From assembly GCF_947367035.1 (NCBI RefSeq), contig NZ_CANBCA010000002.1, forward strand, positions 1-64,000: 64,000 nt of DNA. Reading direction: 5' to 3'. The position numbers and the translations under genes were made by a program. Below are positions 18,794 through 28,375 of the stretch, in pieces. Within the stretch, counting starts at the first letter, position 1. The number at the start of each line of letters is the position of its first letter. The DNA comes from an uncultured Helicobacter sp. (GTDB lineage: Bacteria; Campylobacterota; Campylobacteria; Campylobacterales; Helicobacteraceae). The notes beneath the pieces are model-generated. The model searched no databases. It worked only from the letters and a program-made list of their open reading frames with translations, and was not told the origin of the DNA.

Positions 18794-19708
18794 ATGGCAC
18801 GACATCTCTTAGAAACCAAAGATTTGAGTAAAAATGAAGTAGAACAAATTTTGGATTTAGCCCAAAGTTTTTTGGAATCTAAACCTAGAAACAGCTTAAA
18901 TGGACACATTGTTATTACAATATTTTTCGAAAACTCTACACGCACACTCTCTAGCTTTGAAGTTGCTACAAAAAGATTAGGTGGGAGTGTAGTGCGTTTA
19001 GATGTTTCAAGAAGTTCCACGACAAAGGGTGAAACACTCTTTGATACTGCAGCAAACCTCAATGCAATGAATCCAAGCGCCATTGTCGTGCGACATAGAA
19101 ATTCTGGTGTGCCAAATATCCTTTCTCAATATGTTTCTTGCTCTATTATTAATGGAGGAGATGGAGCACACGCACACCCTACACAAGCACTTTTAGATTT
19201 GCTAACTTTGCGCAAACATTTAGGCAACCTAGAGGGTAAAAAAATCGCCATAGTTGGTGATATTCGCAATTCGCGTGTGGCAAATAGTAATATTGAACTT
19301 TTAGGAAGATTTGGAATGGAAGTGATTTTAGTTGGTCCTCCTCATTTTATTCCTAAAACCTCTTTACGTCATTGTCTATTTCTAAAAGAGGTAATTAACG
19401 AAGTAGATGCGGTGATGAGTTTGCGCACACAAATAGAGCGCCATAATTGCCCTATTTATTCAAGCTTAAAAGACTATGCGAGTGATTATTGTATCACACA
19501 AGAACTTTTTGGTAATCGTGAGATTATTTTATTGCACCCTGGACCTGTACATCGCAATATTGACATTAGCGATGCGATGTTAAAAGATCCTCGCTGCAAA
19601 GCACTAGAACAAGTAACAAATGGTGTCGCTATTCGTATGGCAGTTCTAGAAACACTTATTACACACAATAATCATTCAAAAATTCCTAAAAACTTCCCTT
19701 ATTTTTAA
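18794..19708 (+). CDS. pyrB: Aspartate carbamoyltransferase catalytic subunit
   Basis: Forms N-carbamoyl-aspartate from carbamoyl phosphate and aspartate in pyrimidine synthesis. 304 residues with carbamoyl-phosphate loop [13 protein letters not shown] (STRT at 48-51), [12 protein letters not shown] and [13 protein letters not shown] chose the ATG at 18794, which has AAGG eight bases upstream; a TTG five codons earlier is less likely. The stop codon overlaps the ATG of the next gene by one base. Confidence 0.95.
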   Translation: MARHLLETKDLSKNEVEQILDLAQSFLESKPRNSLNGHIVITIFFENSTRTLSSFEVATKRLGGSVVRLDVSRSSTTKGETLFDTAANLNAMNPSAIVVRHRNSGVPNILSQYVSCSIINGGDGAHAHPTQALLDLLTLRKHLGNLEGKKIAIVGDIRNSRVANSNIELLGRFGMEVILVGPPHFIPKTSLRHCLFLKEVINEVDAVMSLRTQIERHNCPIYSSLKDYASDYCITQELFGNREIILLHPGPVHRNIDISDAMLKDPRCKALEQVTNGVAIRMAVLETLITHNNHSKIPKNFPYF

Positions 19709-20337
19709 TGCTTGAATTACTTAGTTTAGCAGCAGTAGGATTTATCACTGCATTAACGCCTGGTCCAGATATTTTATTTGTGCTTAGAAACACACTGGGC
19801 TATGGTGCGAAAATTGGATTTTTAAGCCTTTTTGGAATCTTTTGTGGCTGGATTATATTTCTAAGTCTTGTGTATTTTGGCTTTGCACATTTCATACAAG
19901 GGACACTGATTCAAGGTATTCTTTGCACAGTTGGAGGAATCTATTTAGGTTATATTTCCTACCTTTTACTATTTAAAGCAAATCCAAATGTTGATTTAAA
20001 TCAAACAGATTCCAAAACACAATTCCATAGCACATATACTTTTATGATTAAAGGAATGTTTGTCAATCTCTCAAATCCCAAGGCAATTCTATTTTTTGGA
20101 CTTATTATCACTCCTTTTATGGATAAGCATTTAGAATTGAGTATTCTTGTGTTGCTCATTGCTCTAACTTTAGCCTTTATATTTGTAATTTTTATTGCAA
20201 CATTTTTCAAAAAATTTATCAATAACGCACTTTTTAGATTGATTGACAGAGTTTGTGGAATCGTGTTTATTATTTTTGCGATTCTACTTCTAATGTCAAG
20301 CTATCAAAGTTTTACTTTATACTTTAATCCAATTTAA
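19708..20337 (+). CDS. LysE/RhtB-family amino-acid exporter
   Basis: 209-residue membrane protein with about six hydrophobic segments. The N-terminal ALTPGPDILFVLRNTLGYGAKIG is the LysE/RhtB signature, and MFVNLSNPKAILFFGLI is the second conserved block. The likely role is export of an amino acid or related compound across the inner membrane; the substrate cannot be told. It is coupled to pyrB by a one-base overlap. A second LysE-family gene lies at 26523-27167. Confidence 0.88.
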   Translation: MLELLSLAAVGFITALTPGPDILFVLRNTLGYGAKIGFLSLFGIFCGWIIFLSLVYFGFAHFIQGTLIQGILCTVGGIYLGYISYLLLFKANPNVDLNQTDSKTQFHSTYTFMIKGMFVNLSNPKAILFFGLIITPFMDKHLELSILVLLIALTLAFIFVIFIATFFKKFINNALFRLIDRVCGIVFIIFAILLLMSSYQSFTLYFNPI

Positions 20338-20349
20338 TTTTTTAGAATC

Positions 20350-20378
20350 TTGACAAGTGCATATTTTTAGATTAGAAT
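20350..20378 (+). promoter_or_regulatory. Consensus-like promoter upstream of rho
   Basis: TTGACA (20350-20355), 17-base spacer, TAGAAT (20373-20378). The predicted start near 20385 leaves a leader of about 118 bases before rho, which contains a short hairpin TGGAT...ATCCA. A full -35 like this is uncommon in Helicobacter. Confidence 0.55.
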
Positions 20379-20502
20379 TCTCCCATTACTTCAAATTTTA
20401 AATTAAAAGGCTTCAATGGATTTCAATATCCAATTCTATCTACTTTTTCAAATTTTTTAAGAAACTTTTGAAAAGAATCCTAAATAAAACTTAAGGGAAC
20501 AA

Positions 20503-21828
20503 ATGAGCGAAAATAATCCAAACAAAAAAGAACACAAAACCCGCACTCATACACCTGTGGAAGGCTACACGATTGAAGATTTGCGCGCCAAATCCATCAA
20601 CAAACTAGCAGAAATTGCCAAATCTTTAGGCATTGAAAATCCACAAGAATTTTTGCGTCAAGATTTAATTTTTGAGATTCTAAAAACACAAGTTAGCAAA
20701 GGTGGATTTATTCTTTTTACTGGAATTTTAGAAATCACATCAGAGGGATATGGGTTCTTACGTGCAATTGATGAAAATTTCTCTGGCTCACAAAACGATG
20801 CGTATGTGAGTAGCACTCAAATTCGGCGATTTACTTTAAGAAATGGCGATATTATTACCGGACAAGTTCGAAGCCCAAAGGACCAAGAGCGATATTATGC
20901 TCTTTTAAAAGTAGAAGCTATTAACTACCAATCACCAGAGGAAATGAAAAATCGCCCACTTTTTGATAATCTTACTCCTCTTTTTCCAACAGAACAAATT
21001 AAGCTAGAATATAATAGCTTCAAAATCACAGGTAGAATGTTAGACCTTTTTGCTCCGATTGGAAAAGGACAGCGCGCACTTATCGTTGCACCTCCAAGAA
21101 CGGGTAAAACAGAACTGATGAAAGAGCTGGCATATGGAATCACACACAACCACCCAGAAATAGAACTAATTGTTTTACTTGTAGATGAGCGTCCAGAGGA
21201 AGTTACTGATATGGAGCGAAGTGTTAAAGGGGAAGTTTATAGCTCCACCTTTGATATGCCAGCAAATAATCATACGCGTGTTGCAGAACTTGTGATAGAA
21301 AAAGCAAAACGTATGGTAGAAATGGGGAAAGATGTCGTGATTTTGCTAGATTCCATTACGCGACTAGCACGTGCTTATAATACTGCAACGCCGAGTAGTG
21401 GCAAAGTGCTAAGTGGTGGGGTTGATGCAAATGCTCTGCATAAACCTAAACGATTCTTTGGCGCAGCAAGAAATATTGAACAGGGTGGAAGTTTGACAAT
21501 TATTGCTACCGCACTCATTGAAACAGGTTCAAGAATGGACGAAGTTATCTTTGAAGAATTTAAAGGCACAGGAAATAGTGAAATCGTTCTAGCGCGACAT
21601 ATAGCGGAGCGTAGAATCTATCCTGCAATGGACATTTTAAAAAGTGGCACACGCAAAGAAGAATTACTTTTAGGACACGACAAATTACAAAAAGTTTGGG
21701 TGCTTCGCAATGCAATTCATCAAATGAATAATGAAATTGACGCACTTACTTTCCTCTATTCCCAAATGCAAAAAAGCAAAGATAATGAAGAGTTTTTAAA
21801 TATGATGAATGACAATATGAAAGACTGA
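20503..21828 (+). CDS. rho: Transcription termination factor Rho
   Basis: Hexameric RNA helicase that releases RNA polymerase at rut sites. 441 residues: N-terminal helix bundle, cold-shock-like RNA-binding domain ([10 protein letters not shown]...[12 protein letters not shown]), Walker [11 protein letters not shown], Walker [29 protein letters not shown] and the R/Q-loop region [22 protein letters not shown]. The long leader suggests autoregulation, as known for rho in other bacteria (inference). murI follows after four bases. Confidence 0.97.
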   Translation: MSENNPNKKEHKTRTHTPVEGYTIEDLRAKSINKLAEIAKSLGIENPQEFLRQDLIFEILKTQVSKGGFILFTGILEITSEGYGFLRAIDENFSGSQNDAYVSSTQIRRFTLRNGDIITGQVRSPKDQERYYALLKVEAINYQSPEEMKNRPLFDNLTPLFPTEQIKLEYNSFKITGRMLDLFAPIGKGQRALIVAPPRTGKTELMKELAYGITHNHPEIELIVLLVDERPEEVTDMERSVKGEVYSSTFDMPANNHTRVAELVIEKAKRMVEMGKDVVILLDSITRLARAYNTATPSSGKVLSGGVDANALHKPKRFFGAARNIEQGGSLTIIATALIETGSRMDEVIFEEFKGTGNSEIVLARHIAERRIYPAMDILKSGTRKEELLLGHDKLQKVWVLRNAIHQMNNEIDALTFLYSQMQKSKDNEEFLNMMNDNMKD

Positions 21829-21832
21829 ATAA

Positions 21833-22588
21833 ATGATTCCACATAGAATCGGGGTATTTGATAGTGGTGCGGGTGGCATCAGCGTCTTAAAAAGTCTCAT
21901 TCATTCGCATAATTTTAATGAAATTATTTATTATGGCGATACGGCGCGCGTCCCCTATGGTGTGCGTAGTGCAGAAACTATTGAACAATATTCACTAGAA
22001 GCCTTAGAGTTTTTTAAATCTTTTGATTTAGATTTGTTAGTCATTGCGTGTAACACAGTAAGTGCTTATGGATTAAAAGCGATGCAAAAAGTCGCTCCTT
22101 ACCCTATTATAGGCGTGATTGAACCAGGCGTTTTAGCTCTGAAAAACAAAATCACCAATAAAGATTCTAAAATTTTAATTTTAGGCACGAAAGCAACAAT
22201 TCAAAGCAATCTTTATAGCAAGCTTCTAGCCTGCGAAGGTTATTGCAATACTTTTGGACTTGCAACAAGCCTTTTTGTTCCGATTGTAGAGGAAGGAATT
22301 TTTAAAGGCAAAATCCTACAAGCAACAATGGAGCATTATTTTACCAACTATCCACAAAAACCAGAAGCTATTATTTTGGGTTGTACACATTTTCCACTCC
22401 TTGCAGATTCTATTTCTAAATATTATCATAACCAACCCCTTTTAATTCATTCTGGGGAAGCAATTATGGAATATTTACAAGCTTTTTATATCCTAAAATC
22501 CTTTGATTCTCCTCCGAAAGTTACTTTTTATGCAAGTGATTGTGTGGAAAAGTTAGAACAAATTGCTAAAATATGGCTTACAAAGTAA
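21833..22588 (+). CDS. murI: Glutamate racemase
   Basis: Supplies D-glutamate for peptidoglycan. 251 residues with IGVFDSGAGGISVLK, YYGDTARVPYG and both catalytic cysteines: Cys73 in IACNTVSAYG and Cys184 in LGCTHFPLL. Length is as in H. pylori MurI. It follows rho by four bases, so they are probably co-transcribed. Confidence 0.96.
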   Translation: MIPHRIGVFDSGAGGISVLKSLIHSHNFNEIIYYGDTARVPYGVRSAETIEQYSLEALEFFKSFDLDLLVIACNTVSAYGLKAMQKVAPYPIIGVIEPGVLALKNKITNKDSKILILGTKATIQSNLYSKLLACEGYCNTFGLATSLFVPIVEEGIFKGKILQATMEHYFTNYPQKPEAIILGCTHFPLLADSISKYYHNQPLLIHSGEAIMEYLQAFYILKSFDSPPKVTFYASDCVEKLEQIAKIWLTK

Positions 22589-22706
22589 AAATATTGTTTT
22601 TTATGATAAATTCTAAAAAGAAAGCTAAATTTTATTTTTATTTTGATACTTTATGTATTCTATAAAACAAAAATTTATAAATTCAAAAACATACAAAGGA
22701 AATTCT

Positions 22707-24053
22707 ATGCGAAAAGTATGGGTAAAAGCTAGAGAAGCAGATAAAATCAAAACACAGTTACATTACGCAAAACGTGGAATCCTTACACCAGAAATGGAAT
22801 ATGTCGCTAACATTGAGCATTTAAATCCAGAAACAATCCGTAAAGAAATTGCAAAAGGAAGACTTATCTTACCTGCAAATATCAATCACACAAATTTAGA
22901 GCCAATGGGTATTGGAATCTCTGTGCGAACAAAGATTAATTCCAATATCGGTAGCTCCGCACTTGCAAGCTCCATTGAAGAAGAAGTGCAAAAAACACTG
23001 ATTTCTATCAAATATGGTGCAGATACCATTATGGATTTAAGCACTGGGGGAGATTTGGACTCTATTCGTCAAGCCGTGATTCAGAGTTCTAGTGTGCCAA
23101 TAGGGACAGTGCCGATTTATCAAATCTTACACGATGTAAAAAACGATATTAATGCCTTAAATATTGATAAAATGCTAGAAGTAATGGAGAGACAGGCTAA
23201 ACAAGGTGTGAGTTATTTTACGATTCATTGCGGATTTTTACTAGAACATATGCCGATGTTATCCAAGCGTAAAATGGGCATTGTAAGTCGCGGAGGAAGC
23301 TTGATGGCATCGTGGATGTTACACTATCATAAACAAAATCCATTCTATGAAGCTTTTGACGATATTTTGGATATTTGCCAACGCTATGATGTTTCTTTAA
23401 GTCTTGGAGATTCCTTGCGACCGGGTTGCTTAGCAGACTCTAGTGATGAAGCACAACTCAATGAATTGAAGGTAATGGGAGAACTTGCTTTACGTGCTTG
23501 GGAAAAAGATGTGCAAGTAATGATAGAAGGACCAGGGCATACGCCGATGAATGAAATTGAACGCAATGTGGAATTACAAAAAGAACTTTGCCACGAAGCA
23601 CCTTTTTATGTTTTAGGACCACTTGTTACAGATATTGCCGCGGGTTATGACCATATTGCTTCAGCCATTGGTGCAGCTATTGCAGCGTGGAAAGGAGTTG
23701 CAATGCTTTGTTATGTTACACCCAAAGAACATTTGGGCTTGCCTAATGCAAAAGATGTGCGTGAAGGAATTATTGCCTATAAAATTGCGGCTCACGCTGC
23801 AGATATTGCACGAGGACGTATCAATGCACGCATCAAAGATGACGCAATGAGTAATGCACGATACAATTTTGATTGGAACAAACAATTTGAACTTGCTCTT
23901 GACCCTGATAGAGCACGTGAATATCACGATGAAAGCTTACCTCAAGAGGTTTTTAAAGATGCGAAATTCTGCTCTATGTGCGGACCAAAATTTTGTAGTT
24001 ACAAAATTTCACAAGAAATTATTGAACAACATCAAATAAAGGAAAGTTTATGA
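22707..24053 (+). CDS. thiC: Phosphomethylpyrimidine synthase
   Basis: Radical SAM-type enzyme converting 5-aminoimidazole ribotide to HMP phosphate for thiamine. 448 residues with [21 protein letters not shown]-type segment ([17 protein letters not shown]), [12 protein letters not shown], and the C-terminal iron-sulfur motif CSMCGPKFC (CX2CX4C). I chose the ATG at 22707, with AAAGGA six bases upstream; an upstream in-frame codon has no such site. No TPP riboswitch is recognisable in the 118-base leader. It overlaps mrp by 4 bases. Confidence 0.95.
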   Translation: MRKVWVKAREADKIKTQLHYAKRGILTPEMEYVANIEHLNPETIRKEIAKGRLILPANINHTNLEPMGIGISVRTKINSNIGSSALASSIEEEVQKTLISIKYGADTIMDLSTGGDLDSIRQAVIQSSSVPIGTVPIYQILHDVKNDINALNIDKMLEVMERQAKQGVSYFTIHCGFLLEHMPMLSKRKMGIVSRGGSLMASWMLHYHKQNPFYEAFDDILDICQRYDVSLSLGDSLRPGCLADSSDEAQLNELKVMGELALRAWEKDVQVMIEGPGHTPMNEIERNVELQKELCHEAPFYVLGPLVTDIAAGYDHIASAIGAAIAAWKGVAMLCYVTPKEHLGLPNAKDVREGIIAYKIAAHAADIARGRINARIKDDAMSNARYNFDWNKQFELALDPDRAREYHDESLPQEVFKDAKFCSMCGPKFCSYKISQEIIEQHQIKESL

Positions 24054-25159
24054 ATCAAGAACAACTTGTTAATTTACTAAAAGAAGTGATTTATCCAAAT
24101 TTTGAAAAAGACATTGTTACCTTTGGATTTGTCAAAGAAATGCTTGTAGAGGGAGATTCTGTGGCTGTGCGTGTAGAGATTCCATCTGCTTCACCTGATG
24201 TGGCAGAAGAGATTAGAAACAGCATTACTCAAAAACTCAAAGCGCAAGGGATTCAGAGGATTAATTTAGACATTAAACAGCCAAAGCCACAAGAACAAAA
24301 ACCACAAAGCACAAAAAATCTAGCTCCTCAAATCAAAAACTTTGTTATGGTAAGTAGTGGCAAAGGGGGTGTGGGTAAATCTACTACAAGTGTCAATCTT
24401 GCTATTGCCCTAGCAATGCAGGGTAAAAAAGTCGCTTTACTAGATGCGGATATTTATGGACCTAACACGCCTAGAATGCTCGGCTTAGAAAAAAACAAGC
24501 CCGAAGTAGATTCCAAGCTTAAAAAGCTTATTCCTCTCCAAGCATTTGGGATTGAAATGATTTCTATGGGTGTGCTGTATGATGAGGGACAAAGCCTTAT
24601 TTGGCGCGGACCTATGATTATTCGCGCGATTGAACAAATGTTAAGTGATGTTTTGTGGGGAGATTTGGATATAATGGTAATTGATATGCCTCCAGGAACT
24701 GGTGATGCACAACTTACTCTTGCTCAAAGTGTCCCTGTAACTGCTGGAATCTCTGTTTCTACTCCACAAAAAGTTGCGCTTGATGATGGCGCAAGAGCAT
24801 TAGATATGTTTTTAAAACTCAAAATTCCTGTGGCGGGAATCATAGAGAATATGAGCGGATTTATTTGTCCGAGTTGTGGAGAAGAATACGATATTTTTGG
24901 CAAAGGCACGACAGAAGAAGTTGCTAAAAAGTTCAATACAAAAACTCTTGCGCAGATTCCTATTGAACCTATTGTGCGTGAGGGTGGCGACAATGGCAAG
25001 CCAATCGTATATTTCAAGCCAGATTCCAAATCTGCTAAAGAATATCTAAAGGCTGCCAAAGAATTATGGGAGTTTATAGAGGAAGTCAATGCTAAAAAAT
25101 TAGCAGATAATAGTGCGATTCAGCCTGTGGATAATGGCAAGTCTGCTTGCAATAGCTAG
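24050..25159 (+). CDS. mrp: Mrp/ApbC-family iron-sulfur cluster carrier ATPase
   Basis: 369 residues: N-terminal DUF59/MIP18-like domain (about 1-85), then a ParA/MinD-type ATPase with [43 protein letters not shown] and the cluster-binding pair CPSC near residue 277. The family carries and transfers Fe-S clusters. Adjacency to thiC, an Fe-S enzyme, is functionally sensible: ApbC was first linked to thiamine synthesis in Salmonella. Confidence 0.93.
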   Translation: MNQEQLVNLLKEVIYPNFEKDIVTFGFVKEMLVEGDSVAVRVEIPSASPDVAEEIRNSITQKLKAQGIQRINLDIKQPKPQEQKPQSTKNLAPQIKNFVMVSSGKGGVGKSTTSVNLAIALAMQGKKVALLDADIYGPNTPRMLGLEKNKPEVDSKLKKLIPLQAFGIEMISMGVLYDEGQSLIWRGPMIIRAIEQMLSDVLWGDLDIMVIDMPPGTGDAQLTLAQSVPVTAGISVSTPQKVALDDGARALDMFLKLKIPVAGIIENMSGFICPSCGEEYDIFGKGTTEEVAKKFNTKTLAQIPIEPIVREGGDNGKPIVYFKPDSKSAKEYLKAAKELWEFIEEVNAKKLADNSAIQPVDNGKSACNS

Positions 25160-25176
25160 GCGGATTCCCCGCTTTT
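25158..25176 (+). terminator. Weak terminator-like hairpin after mrp
   Basis: AGGCGG-ATTCC-CCGCTT with one G-T pair, followed by TT then ACCC. It overlaps the mrp stop region and lies before a convergent gene. The U-tract is poor. Confidence 0.3.
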
Positions 25177-25179
25177 ACC

Positions 25180-25521
25180 CTACCCCTTTAACAAATGATT
25201 CAAAAAGGTATTCATCTTTTCTTGTTTGCTTAGTGCTTGAAGTTCTTGAACATTGAGAGAATGAGAATCTAAAATCTCTTGAAAGACTTTGAGGAAATGC
25301 GTTAAAGAGTTTGCAAACTGCTCTCTATCTTCGCCCCATTGAATCGTATTATTATGCGTATAACCTAAATCTATCAACTCTTGTAAATGGGATTCCACAG
25401 AGATTTTACCATTTAACAAATCCCAGAATCTTTGGTCTGTATCGTAATGAATAAGGTAGTTGTTGAGGGTATTAGGGAAGTTACGCCTTGATTGTAGCTC
25501 CCAAAAAAGATTTAAAATCAT
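25180..25521 (-). CDS. Hypothetical protein, 113 aa
   Basis: I do not recognise this protein. It is mostly helical and rich in L, N, H and Q, with no signal peptide or membrane span. The start is uncertain, since no strong ribosome binding site precedes the ATG. It may be the surviving 3' part of a longer gene, because it sits in an accessory patch beside a pseudogene. It is convergent with mrp. Confidence 0.45.
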   Translation of the reverse strand: MILNLFWELQSRRNFPNTLNNYLIHYDTDQRFWDLLNGKISVESHLQELIDLGYTHNNTIQWGEDREQFANSLTHFLKVFQEILDSHSLNVQELQALSKQEKMNTFLNHLLKG

Positions 25522-25787
25522 TCAATTTAACCCTGCCCCGCTCTTTAAATCTCATTTTTCTCCTTTTAGCTTGCATTGAGTTTGTATTCTTGCGCACAAA
25601 ATCTATCTCCTTTTAGGCACCTTAAGATAAGATTATTAGAAATATTTGGCTAAATATACTTTTTGTGTAAAAAATATACATCTCATACATAGAGAAAATA
25701 AAAATATAAAACTAGGTCAGAATATTAATTTAATTTTTGTTAATATATTAGACTATCCAAAAACAATAAAAGCAAAAGGTTATTTTT

Positions 25788-26530
25788 ATGGACCTTAAAA
25801 TCTTAAAAACACAAAACATTAAAATATCTCAAAAATGGTTCAAAAAAGCCTTAAAGGGATTTGAAAGCAATATGCAAAATCAAGATTTTCCTTGTATTTT
25901 TGCGCTTAAAGCTTATAAACTTCAAGGTATCTTATTTTTGTTTGTCCCTATTTGCCAACCAAACAAATTAATAAAGGGTATGATTGAATACACAGAATTT
26001 ACAAAAATTACTCCGATTCACAAAAGAATTTACAACCCTTTAGTTATATTTTTCAGAATCAATTCACTAACCTTGTTGAAGAGCAAACTTTTGCGTGGCA
26101 ACAACTTCAATTCTTGCACAACAATGATTTAAAAAAATGGCTAGAACATATTCCTATGGATCCAAATAATTCTGCGTGGAGCTTTTGTTTCAATGAAGTA
26201 GAGTTGTTCTTTAATATAAGCTGTCCTTATCATCAAATTTTTAAAAATAGAAATTTGGGCGATTTTATTACATTTATAGTAAATTCTAGAGAAAATTTTG
26301 ATTATGTGGCAAATGGAAATAAAAAATAGGGTGTCAATGTAAGAGAAATTATGAGAAATAGAGTTAAACAATATAACAATGGCTATCTACCGCAATCATT
26401 AGGATTCTTTGGTTCAAAAGACAACTTTGAGTGGAAACAATATACTTTAGATGAAAACTATCTATATACCAAACAAGAAACATTTTTACAATGCCCTTTA
26501 ACAATCTCTAAGGGGAATCCCAATGTTTGA
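25788..26530 (+). pseudogene. Broken YqcI/YcgG-family gene (frameshift plus in-frame stop)
   Basis: Three stretches of one protein are recoverable. The first is 25788 to about 26053 (ISQKWFKKALKGFESNM, FPCIFALKAYKLQG, ending NPLVIFF). The frame then shifts by one base at the T5 run 26049-26053; one more T restores FFQNQFTNLVEEQ. The second stretch contains KKWLEHIPMDPN, WSFCFNEVELFFNIS and NSRENFDYVAN, and ends at an in-frame TAG at 26327-26329. The third continues in the same frame (GVNVREIMRNRVKQY, LGFFGSKDNFEWKQY) to a TGA at 26528-26530. This order of motifs matches the YqcI/YcgG family (function unknown). Ribosome binding site AAAGG precedes the ATG. Two independent lesions argue for real decay rather than a sequencing error. 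Confidence 0.8.
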
Positions 26531-27167
26531 AATTTTACTTGCCTATATTCTAGCGGTTTTTCTACTCATTGCGACACCCGGTCCTGTGGTTGCACTTGTG
26601 ATACGCAATGCTTCAATGTATGGATTCAAAACAGCATTCTTCACAAGCATAGGGACAAACTTCGCCTCTTTGCTCTTGATAACCTTTGCCATTGCAGTGA
26701 TTCTAGGTGCATTTGAAATTTCTCCCTTTGCATTATCCCTCATCAGTATTGCAGGTTGTGCATTTATTTTTTATTTAGGATTTAGCTCTTTGTATCATAC
26801 ATTGAAAAACTATCAAAATCAGCCCCAAAAGGAATCCAAACTGCAATTCAATCAAACCAAAACTAACAAAACCTTTGTCTCTAGCTTTTTAGAGGGTTTT
26901 GGCATTGCAATAGGCAATCCAAAAGACATTTTATTTTTTGTAGCATTTTTTCCGCAGTTTATCCATATCACCGATTCTATTCTTACGAGTTTAAGCATTC
27001 TAGTAGCAGTATGGATTCTCCTTGATTTCTGTATTCTTATGAGCTATGCGCTTTTGATGCAAAAGGCAATTTTATTGCGGTATAAAAACATTATTGGAAT
27101 CATCAGTGATATTATTTTAATGCTTGTTGGAGTGTTTGGGGCTTATTATTTACTGCAAGCATTTTAA
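26523..27167 (+). CDS. LysE/RhtB-family amino-acid exporter (second copy type)
   Basis: 214 residues with about six membrane segments and the family signature LIATPGPVVALVIRNASMYG near the N terminus; FGIAIGNPKDILFFVAFFPQF is the second block. It differs clearly from the LysE protein at 19708-20337. The ATG lies inside the 3' end of the YqcI/YcgG pseudogene (8-base overlap) with AAGGGGAA upstream, so it was probably co-transcribed with that gene. Substrate unknown. Confidence 0.88.
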   Translation: MFEILLAYILAVFLLIATPGPVVALVIRNASMYGFKTAFFTSIGTNFASLLLITFAIAVILGAFEISPFALSLISIAGCAFIFYLGFSSLYHTLKNYQNQPQKESKLQFNQTKTNKTFVSSFLEGFGIAIGNPKDILFFVAFFPQFIHITDSILTSLSILVAVWILLDFCILMSYALLMQKAILLRYKNIIGIISDIILMLVGVFGAYYLLQAF

Positions 27168-27328
27168 TAAAATTTGCTTATTGGATAAAAAGAATCTTGC
27201 TTGATGATTTTGTCTAGTTTTCATCTTTTAGGCATTAAATTTAAATCGGATTTAGATTATCATAAAGAATAAAAAAGTAAAAAATTGCTAAAATATTGAT
27301 TTCAAATTCATTATTAAGGCGCGCTCAA

Positions 27329-28375
27329 GTGGAATCCCAAGCCAATCCTTTAAACATTACTTTACCAAGCTATACAATTCATTTTGGGGATTTACCCAAG
27401 CTCACCCACAAAGGCAAAGTCCTTATCATCACGAATCCTAAAATCGCCGGGCTTCATCTACAAACCCTCCTTGCAAATCTAGAAGCCAAGGAGATTTATT
27501 GCCACACGATTCCAGATGGAGAAAGCTATAAAAACTTTGAAACCATTAATGGAATCCTAGAAGCAGCATTCAATCACCGCCTAGATAGACATTCTTTGAT
27601 GATTGCATTTGGGGGCGGTGTCATTGGCGATATAGTAGGATTTGCTTCTGGAATCTTTATGCGCGGAATTGATTTTATTCAGATTCCAACCACGCTTTTA
27701 GCACAAGTAGATTCTAGCATCGGCGGGAAAACAGGCATTAACAATCATTTTGGCAAAAACCTCATCGGCTTGTTTCATCAACCCAAAGCAGTTTATATTA
27801 ATCCTAGATTCCTTGCAACTTTGCCCAAACGCGAATTTAATGCAGGAATGGCGGAAGTCATCAAAATGGCGGTGTGCTTTAATAAAAGCTTTTTTGAATC
27901 TTTGCAAAATGCCGATATGATGAATCCAAACGCACTTTTAGAAATCATTTATCAAGCAATCAGCACCAAAGCAAAAGTGGTCGCAGAGGACGAGAAAGAA
28001 CACGGAATCCGCGCGGCACTCAACTATGGGCATACTTTTGGACATATTATTGAACGACAGAGCGGTTATGGAACTTATTTACACGGCGAAGCAGTCGGCA
28101 TTGGAATGGTAATGGCAAATCAACTTGCCCTACACTTAAACCTCATCACGCAAGAAGAATTTGACGTAATTTTGACACTACTCCAAAAATACCAAATTCC
28201 AACAACCTATAACATACGAAATATAGAATCCTTTTATCAAGCATTCTTTTTAGATAAAAAAATCTCTAATGATTGTATTAAATTTATTTTACCCAATGGA
28301 ATCGGCAATGTATGTTTTAAAGAAAATATTTCTAAAGAAATTATTTTAAAAATATTGGGTAAATTTGCCAAATGA
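27329..28375 (+). CDS. aroB: 3-dehydroquinate synthase
   Basis: Converts DAHP to 3-dehydroquinate, step two of the shikimate pathway. 348 residues with DGESYKNFETIN, AFGGGVIGDIVGFASG, IPTTLLAQVDSSIGGKTGIN, NLIGLFHQPKAVY and the zinc-binding LNYGHTFGH. The start is a GTG at 27329, with AAGG nine bases upstream; it gives the family's usual N terminus. An in-frame TTG 11 codons earlier has no such site. The block aroB-mscS-mtaB-ftsH-like-small gene matches H. pylori HP0283-HP0287. Confidence 0.95.
   Translation: MESQANPLNITLPSYTIHFGDLPKLTHKGKVLIITNPKIAGLHLQTLLANLEAKEIYCHTIPDGESYKNFETINGILEAAFNHRLDRHSLMIAFGGGVIGDIVGFASGIFMRGIDFIQIPTTLLAQVDSSIGGKTGINNHFGKNLIGLFHQPKAVYINPRFLATLPKREFNAGMAEVIKMAVCFNKSFFESLQNADMMNPNALLEIIYQAISTKAKVVAEDEKEHGIRAALNYGHTFGHIIERQSGYGTYLHGEAVGIGMVMANQLALHLNLITQEEFDVILTLLQKYQIPTTYNIRNIESFYQAFFLDKKISNDCIKFILPNGIGNVCFKENISKEIILKILGKFAK

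Noticed and set aside
22589-22706. Possible TPP riboswitch before thiC
   Set aside because: No CUGAGA or ACCUGAUCUGG-type core motifs, and the leader is short and AT-rich.
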